From NCBI GenBank assembly GCA_028868395.1, contig JAGWUO010000089.1, forward strand, positions 1-5,768: a stretch of DNA of 5,768 nucleotides, given 5' to 3'. The notes below the pieces were generated by a model. It had not been told where the DNA came from. It worked only from the letters and a program-made list of their open reading frames with translations, and did no database searches. A program made the position numbers and the translations under genes. Within the stretch, counting starts at the first letter, position 1; each line of letters opens with the position of its first letter. Source of the stretch: Cytophagales bacterium. GTDB lineage: Bacteria; Bacteroidota; Bacteroidia; Cytophagales; Spirosomataceae. Positions 1 to 5,768 of this stretch are shown one piece after another.

Positions 1-59
1 CGTTCTTTGGTATTCAGTCCGTTACCGCCTCGCGAAGTGGGGATGGAAATGGGATTTAA
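1..59 (+). CDS. Probable 3' end of an unidentified plus-strand gene
   Basis: These bases probably carry the C-terminus of a gene that starts before the window. In the frame starting at position 3 the codons read FFGIQSVTASRSGDGNGI and end at TAA (57-59), followed in frame by TGA (60-62). A tandem stop just before a terminator is what a real gene end looks like. The other two plus frames are also open: frame 1 runs to a TGA inside the terminator stem (94-96), and frame 2 runs to TAA at 65-67 with five tryptophans in 21 codons. The frame choice is therefore a judgement. No family can be recognised from 18 residues. The gene would converge on the minus-strand receptor and share the terminator at 69-106. 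Confidence 0.35.
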   Translation, partial: FFGIQSVTASRSGDGNGI

Positions 60-68
60 TGAACTAAT

Positions 69-106
69 TAAAAAAGCCTCAGATTTAACGGTCTGAGGCT
101 TTTTTT
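69..106. terminator. Bidirectional intrinsic terminator
   Basis: A perfect 9-bp stem, AGCCTCAGA (75-83) with TCTGAGGCT (92-100), closes an 8-nt loop. It is preceded by an A-tract and followed by a T-tract (101-106), so both strands show a GC-rich hairpin followed by a U-run. It lies 20 bp beyond the stop codon of the minus-strand receptor and about 10 bp beyond the probable stop of the plus-strand gene. It should therefore end both converging transcripts. This placement also means the receptor has no co-transcribed gene downstream. Confidence 0.93.
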
Positions 107-126
107 AGGTGTCAAAAGTGCCCAAA

Positions 127-2496
127 TTAGAATCGAATACTCGCTCCCAGCAAGAAATTAAATTCAGCCTGTGGATAATAGAAATTCTCCGTGGTCGTCG
201 CTCCTGCATATCGATACGAATAGGTGTAGCCATTCGAAGAATACAGTTCGTTCAGTACATTATTCAGCAGTAACGTGAAGGCAGGACCTTTCTTCAACGT
301 GTATTTCAAGCGAATATCTTGAGTCGAGTAAGCTTTCAAAGAACGACCTTCATCCGATGTATTATCCAAGTATTGTTTACCCACATACTTGCTCAACAAA
401 CTCGCCTCGAAAGCGCCTACGGAATAGGTCAACGTATTCCCGGCAATAACGGAGGGAGAATAGGCGATATCGGTATTTTCGTGATGAATGATAGGCATAT
501 CATAGGTATCATAATCGACTATTTCCTCCTTGAAATGGCGGATTCGGTTTTGGCTAAGTGTCACATTTCCATTCCAAAGCAAACGCTTTGAGATTTGGTA
601 ATTCAGAGAAGCCTCCACCCCTAAGCGATAACTTTCGTCAACATTTTTCCGAATTGCCTCGCCTACGGCATTTACTGCACCGGTCAAAACCAGTTGATCT
701 TGGTAATTCATGAAATACCCATTCAATTGAAATGCATATTTTGTACCAGAGCGTTGGTAGCCTAATTCATAGTCTTGTAAATATTCTGCACGAGGCGCGG
801 TTCCTGGATTATCCACAAAGTCTTGACGACTTGGCTCTTTGCTTCCGGCAGAAACTGAGGCGTACACTTTGGATTGATCAGAGATTTGGTGTGTTAGACC
901 AATTTTAGGGTTAAAAAAGGCATAACTTTTATCATTCGCTAAGACCAAAAACTTATCCGCCGTTCCTTTCATCAAATGACCCACCGTACGGTATTGCAAA
1001 TCCACATAGGCATTCCAGTGATCTGACAAGATGATATTCGTTTTTGCATACAAGGTCAAATCCGTTTTTTGCGAGCGACTGCGGTACCATTCCACTCCTG
1101 GCAAAGGATCCACTAAAACCCCGAAATGGCGTCCAATGTAACGGTTCCAAGCTCCACCCAAGGTGAATTTAAATTTCTGAGAACCCGTATAATTCAAAGC
1201 AAAGGTCGAACCATAAAAATCATTATCTAACCATTTTCGGCGAATCACATCAGCAGATACGATGGAAGTTACACCATAATTTGCCATCGCCGCATTGGGC
1301 TTAAACTCCTCATAATACCCCCGACCATACGTATAATGCGCATTCAGATCAAGGTTCCAAACCTCCGATAGACGATGATTTGTGATTAATTGATAATGAT
1401 CTTGCGCATAATTATCGGTTTGGTTTGCATAGGTGTAATAATTATACGTACGACCGCTTTTTAATAAGTTATCAGCCTCTGCAGCTGTTAAATAATTGCG
1501 ATCGATGTAGTCTTGCATGCCTGAAACGGAACCGATAATACGGCTTTCTGGCGTACCATACCAAGACTGGTAGGTCTTTTCTTTTCCAGTGAAAAAGTTT
1601 AACCGGACAAAGCTTTTCGAACCAAAATAACCCGCGGAAAAATAGGCCGATTGCAAATTAGAGGACGCGCGATCAATATAGCCATCCGAAACGATGCGCG
1701 ATAAACGGCCATCAATCGTAAATTTCCCTCCTAACAAACCTGAACCGGCTTTAATCGTCGTTTTCAGCGTTCCAAATGATCCGCCTGACGCATTCACTTC
1801 TCCATAAGCCTTAGGCTCATAACTATTTGTTTGCATATTGACAGACCCGCCAAAAGCACCGGCCCCATTTGTCGACGTACCCACGCCACGCTGGATTTGG
1901 ACGGAATTCACCGAGCTCGCAAAGTCTGGCATGTTAACCCAATAGGTTCCTTGAGACTCTGAATCATTCACCGGTATACCATTAATAGTTACGTTCACAC
2001 GCGTCGCATCGGAACCACGAATCCGAATTCCAGTGTAACCCACACTCGCACCTGCATCTGAAGTGGTCACAATAGAAGGAGTGAAATTTAATAATTGAGG
2101 CATATCCTGCCCTAAATTGGATTTGCCTAATTCCGAAGCAGACACATTCGAATAGGCCATCGCCGAATTTTCATCCGCCCGGGTTGCTCGAACCACGACT
2201 TCATCTTGCAAGAAATTGGATTTTTTCAGCGCAATGCGACCGGCTTGCCCGGCAGAAACTTCTACGGGTTCGTAACCCACAAATCGCACGATAAGAACCG
2301 CTTCCTTCGGCACCGAAAGATTAAATTGTCCTTTGGCATCTGTCACATTCCCTTTCGGGCTTCCTTTCAAGGTCACTGAAGCGCCCCACAACGGAGCTTT
2401 CGTATCCTGATCGAAGACTGTTCCTTGGATTTTTTGGGCCCAAAGAACCTGCACACATAAAATAAGCGTAATAATAAGCGTTGTTGCCTTTTTCAT
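127..2496 (-). CDS. TPP-riboswitch-controlled TonB-dependent outer-membrane receptor, probable thiamine uptake
   Basis: This is a complete 789-residue TonB-dependent receptor, a normal length for the family. A Sec signal peptide spans about residues 1-20 (MKK, hydrophobic core, LWA before QKI). Residues about 22-92 form the carboxypeptidase-regulatory-like beta-sandwich typical of Bacteroidota (IQGTVFD, then GNVTDAKGQFNLSV). A TonB-box-like DEVVVRA lies at 98-104. The plug spans about 112-223, with GIRIRGSDATRVNVTINGIP and VQIQRGVGTSTNGAGAFGG. The remaining 560 or so residues form the 22-strand barrel and end in a terminal Phe. The protein should import its ligand across the outer membrane using TonB-ExbBD energy. 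Specificity is inferred from the TPP riboswitch in its leader, since the sequence alone does not name the ligand. Thiamine, its phosphates or a pyrimidine precursor are the candidates. The ATG at 2496 is chosen because it directly precedes the signal peptide and follows an A-rich stretch. Barrel homology alone would also fit a siderophore-type receptor. Confidence 0.93.
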   Translation of the reverse strand: MKKATTLIITLILCVQVLWAQKIQGTVFDQDTKAPLWGASVTLKGSPKGNVTDAKGQFNLSVPKEAVLIVRFVGYEPVEVSAGQAGRIALKKSNFLQDEVVVRATRADENSAMAYSNVSASELGKSNLGQDMPQLLNFTPSIVTTSDAGASVGYTGIRIRGSDATRVNVTINGIPVNDSESQGTYWVNMPDFASSVNSVQIQRGVGTSTNGAGAFGGSVNMQTNSYEPKAYGEVNASGGSFGTLKTTIKAGSGLLGGKFTIDGRLSRIVSDGYIDRASSNLQSAYFSAGYFGSKSFVRLNFFTGKEKTYQSWYGTPESRIIGSVSGMQDYIDRNYLTAAEADNLLKSGRTYNYYTYANQTDNYAQDHYQLITNHRLSEVWNLDLNAHYTYGRGYYEEFKPNAAMANYGVTSIVSADVIRRKWLDNDFYGSTFALNYTGSQKFKFTLGGAWNRYIGRHFGVLVDPLPGVEWYRSRSQKTDLTLYAKTNIILSDHWNAYVDLQYRTVGHLMKGTADKFLVLANDKSYAFFNPKIGLTHQISDQSKVYASVSAGSKEPSRQDFVDNPGTAPRAEYLQDYELGYQRSGTKYAFQLNGYFMNYQDQLVLTGAVNAVGEAIRKNVDESYRLGVEASLNYQISKRLLWNGNVTLSQNRIRHFKEEIVDYDTYDMPIIHHENTDIAYSPSVIAGNTLTYSVGAFEASLLSKYVGKQYLDNTSDEGRSLKAYSTQDIRLKYTLKKGPAFTLLLNNVLNELYSSNGYTYSYRYAGATTTENFYYPQAEFNFLLGASIRF

Positions 2497-2506
2497 TTTT
2501 TTGAAA

Positions 2507-2601
2507 TTTTAGCAACAGGTAAAGGAGCCAAATCCTGTTATGATTTAACTATGTAACCCTTACATTGACGATTTTTTCTGAGTTTTCAGCGCTAAAAACT
2601 C
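2507..2601 (-). promoter_or_regulatory. Structured leader between the TPP aptamer and the receptor start (possible expression platform)
   Basis: About 107 nt separate the aptamer from the ATG. Read on the minus strand, the leader can form three hairpins in a row: GAGTTTT/AAAACTC (2580-2586 with 2595-2601), ATGTAA/TTACAT around a 3-nt loop (2551-2565), and AACAGG/CCTGTT (2514-2519 with 2534-2539). None is followed by a U-run on the minus strand, so no intrinsic terminator is seen. The segment GCTAAAA (2591-2597) is perfectly complementary to TTTTAGC (2507-2513), which lies 10 nt before the start codon. Opening the first hairpin could therefore mask the initiation region. This favours translational control or an unusual attenuation mechanism, but it is inferred from base pairing only. 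Confidence 0.45.
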
Positions 2602-2603
2602 GA

Positions 2604-2681
2604 CAAAATCCCTTCGACGGCACTACCCGCATCAGGTTCAATGGGTATAATCTCAGCCTTTTTTAGGGGCACCCCTTTTTG
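2604..2681 (-). ncRNA. TPP riboswitch (THI element) aptamer
   Basis: The minus strand carries the hallmark blocks of the THI box in the correct order and spacing: GGGGTGCC (2668-2675), GGCTGAGA (2651-2658), TGAACCTGAT (2631-2640), GGGTAGTGCCG (2618-2628) and CGAAGGGA (2609-2616). Helix P1 closes with CAAAA pairing to TTTTG (2677-2681 with 2604-2608). The aptamer binds thiamine pyrophosphate and normally lowers expression of the downstream gene. Here that gene is the TonB-dependent receptor beginning at 2496. The P3 arm is short, which is common in bacterial members. The plus-strand reading of the same bases has no such order of blocks, so the strand is certain. Confidence 0.97.
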
Positions 2682-2689
2682 TAGATGCA

Positions 2690-2718
2690 CAAAGATACAA
2701 AATTTCCTACCTTTGCAA
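2690..2718 (-). promoter_or_regulatory. Bacteroidota-type promoter for the riboswitch-receptor transcript
   Basis: On the minus strand TATCTTTG (2690-2697) matches the Bacteroidota -7 consensus TAnnTTTG. A TTG (2716-2718) sits 18 nt further upstream as a -33 element. Transcription would begin a few bases downstream, near 2683-2686. That is just before helix P1 of the TPP aptamer, which is the expected geometry for a riboswitch leader. Confidence 0.7.
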
Positions 2719-2746
2719 GCCCTACGTAAATTTTGTAGGGAATTTT
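2699..2746. repeat. Imperfect inverted repeat in the divergent promoter region
   Basis: AAAATTTCCTAC (2699-2710) is the reverse complement of GTAGGGAATTTT (2735-2746) at 11 of 12 positions, and the odd pair would be a U-G wobble in plus-strand RNA. A second partner for the right arm is CCCTAC (2720-2725), which pairs perfectly with GTAGGG (2735-2740) across 9 nt. The repeat spans the candidate promoter elements of both transcripts and ends 7 bp before the mfd ATG. It could be an operator or a leader hairpin, or chance in AT-rich DNA. Confidence 0.4.
2708..2715 (+). promoter_or_regulatory. Possible -7 element for mfd
   Basis: TACCTTTG on the plus strand fits TAnnTTTG and lies 38 nt before the mfd start codon, which would give a leader of roughly 30 nt. 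The nearest TTTG upstream (2678-2681) is 26 nt away, longer than the usual spacing, so the -33 part is weak. It directly abuts the -33 TTG of the opposite promoter (2716-2718), so polymerase could not occupy both promoters at once. Confidence 0.35.
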
Positions 2747-2753
2747 TGCACGT

Positions 2754-5700
2754 ATGATCGTCAAAGAATTTCTCAGTATCTACCAGAGTGACGGAATTGT
2801 CCAAAGCATTTCTGACAAGATCACTACGTCTAAACCGGGCGAATCCCTCCACTTAAAAGGCCTTTGCGGCTCACTCGACACAGTTTTAATGTCTGCGCTT
2901 CTGAAAGAGAAGCAACCCTTTCTGATCCTTTGCGAGGAAAAAGAAGAGGCGCAATACGTCTATAACGACCTGCAGGCCCTCATTGGGGACACCGCAGTCA
3001 TCTTGTTTCCAATGTCCCACAAGAAACCCTACGAATGGGAAGAAGTGGACAACGCGAACGTGTTATTACGGGCGGAAGTGCTGAACATATTAAGTAATTA
3101 TTCAGGCCAAAGCCTCGCCATCGTTTCCTATCCGGCTGCGATGACTGAGAAGGTAATTAACCGGAAGTCTTTGGTTAAAAACACCCTTTCCATTCGGGTT
3201 GGCGATAAAATCGATCGCAATTTCGTCGCAGAAACGCTGAACGAATACGATTTCGAACGAACGGACTTTGTCTACGAAGCAGGCCAATATTCCGTTCGTG
3301 GTGGGATTTTAGACGTATTCTCCTACGCAGCGGAATACCCTTACCGCCTCGATTTCTTCGGTGATGAAGTCGATAGCATTCGAACCTTTCACCCAGAAAC
3401 CCAGCTTTCCATTCAATCCGTTTCTGCGATGCACCTCATCCCAGATGTGCAAACGAAACTGATTCAAGAAACTCGGGAATCCTTCTTCACTTTCCTACCT
3501 GAAAACACCAAGGTCTGGATAAAAGATTTGAGCATTTTAAGTGATGTCTTAACAGAGAATTTTGAAAAAGGGTCGATGGTCTATGAGGTCAATTCCTCGT
3601 CTGATATCAATCTGTTAAATAAACCCGAAGAACGCTGGGAGACCGCAAAAACCATCAAAAAATCATTGCAAGGTTTCGCCTGCATCGAATATGGGAAACG
3701 CTCACACCTGAAGAATTCGGAAACGATCGTGTTTCCTTCGAAGAATCCCGGTGCCTTTCAAAAGGACTTCGAGCGTTTAGCGACAACCTTATTAGACAAC
3801 CAGACGCACGGTTATCACAATATTATCAGTTCTGAATCCCCGCGGCAATTAGAGCGTCTCGAGGTGATTTTTAACGAAATTAATACCAGCATTCAGTTCA
3901 AACCCTTGCAGATTTCCCTTCGCGAGGGATTTGTAGACGAACAAACGAAGGTGGCTTTTTATCCGGATCACCAGCTGTTTGAGCGTTACCACCGCTACAA
4001 GGAAAAGAATAAGTTCTCGAAGAACAAGGCGCTGACCCTTAAAGAATTACGCTCCCTTCAAGTGGGGGATTTTGTCACACACATCGACTACGGGATTGGT
4101 CGTTTTGCCGGATTAAATTTGGTAGAAACCGCGAACGGAGAGCAAGAAGTGATACGCTTGATTTACCGAGACGACGACGTTTTATCGGTTTCGATTCATT
4201 CACTGCACAAAATCTCGAAATATTCCGGCAAAGAAGGAGCCCCTCCCTCGATGTCAAAACTAGGTTCGCCTGATTGGGATAACAAAAAATCGCGGGTAAA
4301 GAAGCAAGTAAAGGATATTGCCAAAGAGCTTATCTCTTTATATGCCAAACGTAAGAACGCGCCAGGTTTCGCCTTTTCTCCGGATACCTATTTACAAGCC
4401 GAGCTAGAATCCTCTTTTTTATACGAGGATACACCAGATCAAGCCAAAGCGACCATTGACGTGAAGGCGGATATGGAGAAACCGCATCCGATGGACCGAT
4501 TGGTTTGTGGAGATGTGGGTTTTGGAAAGACAGAAATCGCGATTCGCGCTGCCTTCAAGGCCGTAGCGGATTCGAAGCAAGTGGCCGTTTTAGTTCCCAC
4601 AACGGTGTTAGCGATGCAACATTACCGTACATTCCACGATCGTTTAGCGGCGTTCCCTTGCAAAGTGGAATATGTGAATCGCTTCAAATCAACCAAACAA
4701 ATCAACGAAACTTTGGCCCGCGTGGCGAGTGGAGAAACCGATATCCTAATCGGAACACACCGTTTAGTGAACAAGGACGTCCATTTCAAGCAATTAGGCT
4801 TGATGATTATCGATGAAGAGCAGAAGTTTGGGGTGAAAGTAAAAGACCGCCTGAAAGAAATGCGCGTGGATGTGGACGTTTTGACCTTAACAGCAACGCC
4901 GATTCCAAGAACACTCCATTTCTCCTTAATGGGAGCGCGTGACTTAAGTATTATCGCCACGCCACCACCCAACCGCCAGCCGGTTGAAACCAAATTAGTC
5001 GTCTTGTCTGACGAAATTCTAAGAGATGGCGTGCGTGAGGAATTGAACCGAGGAGGTCAAGTATTCGTGGTTTACAACCGCATTGGAGAACTGGAAAGTA
5101 TTGCGAACCGCATTTTGCGCTTGGTTCCGGATGCTAAAATCGCTGTCGCACACGGCCAAATGGAGGGCGATCAACTCGAAAAAATCATGATGGGATTCAT
5201 CGAGGGCCATTACGACGTACTCGTTGCGACGAACATCATCGAATCCGGACTTGACATTCCGAACGCGAATACGATCTTCATTTTAAATGCCAACAATTTC
5301 GGGCTTTCAGACCTCCACCAAATGCGGGGTCGCGTGGGTCGATCGAACAAAAAAGCCTATTGCTATTTAGCAACGCCGTCTTTAGCGAATTTAACCAGCG
5401 ATGCGCGCAAGCGTTTAAGTGCGCTTGAGGAATTCTCGGATTTAGGCGACGGTATCAAAGTGGCGATGCGCGACTTGGATATTCGGGGTGCGGGAAACTT
5501 GCTTGGCGCGGAACAAAGCGGATTTATCAATGATTTAGGCTACGACATGTACCACAAGATTCTGGATGAGGCGGTGCAAGAATTAAAGGAGAACGAATTC
5601 AGAAAACTCTTCGAAGTCGATTTAGAACAGGTAGCAGAAAGCTTGAAAGTGGATTGTACAATCGAAACAGATTTACGCGTGTTGATTCCAGAGGAATACG

Positions 5701-5768
5701 TCCAAAGCATCTCCGAACGTCTCGCCCTCTACACCCGTTTGGATGAAATTGAGGACGAAGAAACGCTG
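2754..5768 (+). CDS. mfd: Transcription-repair coupling factor Mfd (3' end beyond window)
   Basis: The first 1005 codons of Mfd are present without a frame break. The usual length suggests roughly 100-120 residues are missing. Mfd is a cytoplasmic DNA translocase that removes RNA polymerase stalled at DNA lesions and recruits UvrA for excision repair. The UvrB-like N-terminus includes RTDFVYEAGQYSVRGGILDVF (169-189) and has no intact Walker A motif, as is usual in Mfd. The polymerase-interacting, CarD-like domain starts near VGDFVTHIDYGIGRF (437-451). Motor motifs follow: Walker A GDVGFGKTE (586-594), DEEQ (687-690), TATPIPRT (713-720), ATNIIESGLDIP (825-836) and QMRGRVGRS (856-864). The translocation motif region follows with MRDLDIRGAGNLLG and EQSG (905-923). 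The C-terminal regulatory domain begins near 967 and is cut off. ATG 2754 is the only ATG after the in-frame TAG at 2736. There is no strong Shine-Dalgarno sequence. The gene is divergent from the thiamine-controlled receptor, with no functional link expected. Confidence 0.98.
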   Translation, partial: MIVKEFLSIYQSDGIVQSISDKITTSKPGESLHLKGLCGSLDTVLMSALLKEKQPFLILCEEKEEAQYVYNDLQALIGDTAVILFPMSHKKPYEWEEVDNANVLLRAEVLNILSNYSGQSLAIVSYPAAMTEKVINRKSLVKNTLSIRVGDKIDRNFVAETLNEYDFERTDFVYEAGQYSVRGGILDVFSYAAEYPYRLDFFGDEVDSIRTFHPETQLSIQSVSAMHLIPDVQTKLIQETRESFFTFLPENTKVWIKDLSILSDVLTENFEKGSMVYEVNSSSDINLLNKPEERWETAKTIKKSLQGFACIEYGKRSHLKNSETIVFPSKNPGAFQKDFERLATTLLDNQTHGYHNIISSESPRQLERLEVIFNEINTSIQFKPLQISLREGFVDEQTKVAFYPDHQLFERYHRYKEKNKFSKNKALTLKELRSLQVGDFVTHIDYGIGRFAGLNLVETANGEQEVIRLIYRDDDVLSVSIHSLHKISKYSGKEGAPPSMSKLGSPDWDNKKSRVKKQVKDIAKELISLYAKRKNAPGFAFSPDTYLQAELESSFLYEDTPDQAKATIDVKADMEKPHPMDRLVCGDVGFGKTEIAIRAAFKAVADSKQVAVLVPTTVLAMQHYRTFHDRLAAFPCKVEYVNRFKSTKQINETLARVASGETDILIGTHRLVNKDVHFKQLGLMIIDEEQKFGVKVKDRLKEMRVDVDVLTLTATPIPRTLHFSLMGARDLSIIATPPPNRQPVETKLVVLSDEILRDGVREELNRGGQVFVVYNRIGELESIANRILRLVPDAKIAVAHGQMEGDQLEKIMMGFIEGHYDVLVATNIIESGLDIPNANTIFILNANNFGLSDLHQMRGRVGRSNKKAYCYLATPSLANLTSDARKRLSALEEFSDLGDGIKVAMRDLDIRGAGNLLGAEQSGFINDLGYDMYHKILDEAVQELKENEFRKLFEVDLEQVAESLKVDCTIETDLRVLIPEEYVQSISERLALYTRLDEIEDEETL

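Noticed and set aside
319..591. 90-codon plus-strand open frame opposite the receptor barrel
   Set aside because: It is antisense to the C-terminal barrel strands and has no recognisable domain, promoter or initiation context.
2461..2481. 9-bp direct repeat AATAAGCGT
   Set aside because: It simply encodes the repeated Thr-Leu-Ile in the hydrophobic core of the receptor signal peptide (TLI-I-TLI).
2580..2601. Hairpin GAGTTTT/AAAACTC as the riboswitch terminator
   Set aside because: On the minus strand it is followed by AGAAAAAATC rather than a U-run, and its stem is AT-rich. It does not meet the criteria for an intrinsic terminator in the direction of transcription.
2592..2852. 86-codon minus-strand open frame
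   Set aside because: It runs through the 5' end of mfd, the promoter region and the TPP aptamer. The translation resembles no family, and the RNA element explains the conservation of these bases.
2754..3300. Lack of a Walker A motif in the N-terminal UvrB-like part of Mfd
   Set aside because: This is the normal state of Mfd, whose UvrB-homology module is catalytically dead, so it is not a defect of this copy.
4505..4816. 103-codon plus-strand open frame within mfd
   Set aside because: It is a +1-type shadow of the mfd frame starting within the Walker A codons. The mfd frame is unbroken here, so there is no frameshift or nested gene to explain.
4622..4993. 123-codon minus-strand open frame opposite the helicase motifs of mfd
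   Set aside because: It is antisense to the strongly conserved DEEQ and TATPIPRT region. The protein is low-complexity Ser/Thr/Lys with no family features, so it is a shadow of mfd.

Overview
The window looks like a piece of a Bacteroidota chromosome. The clade is inferred from four things seen together: a TonB-dependent receptor that begins with a carboxypeptidase-regulatory-like beta-sandwich ahead of the plug, a TAnnTTTG-type promoter, an A-rich initiation region with no Shine-Dalgarno sequence, and a Bacteroidota-style Mfd. A finer placement (for example within Cytophagales) is a guess.

Layout. Positions 1-59 hold what is probably the last codons of a plus-strand gene, though the reading frame cannot be fixed. 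Positions 69-106 form a strong A-tract/hairpin/T-tract that can terminate transcription from both sides. Positions 127-2496 (minus) encode a complete 789-residue TonB-dependent outer-membrane receptor. Its leader contains a clear TPP (thiamine pyrophosphate) riboswitch at 2604-2681, followed by about 107 nt with several potential hairpins, and it is driven by a good Bacteroidota-type promoter at 2690-2718. From 2754 to the window end (plus) runs the first 1005 codons of mfd, the transcription-repair coupling factor, divergent from the receptor.

How it works together. The riboswitch ties the receptor to thiamine supply. The simplest reading is a thiamine (or thiamine precursor) uptake receptor that is switched off when TPP is plentiful. 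In several Bacteroidota such a receptor is encoded with an inner-membrane PnuT transporter and a thiamine pyrophosphokinase. Here the receptor is alone, with a terminator about 20 bp after its stop codon, so any partners must lie elsewhere. mfd is a housekeeping repair gene and shares only the short divergent promoter region with the thiamine unit.

No new multi-gene system is visible. The parts most worth a second look are the riboswitch leader, which lacks an obvious intrinsic terminator but has a 7-nt complement to the translation start region, and the compact, overlapping divergent promoter region with an inverted repeat.
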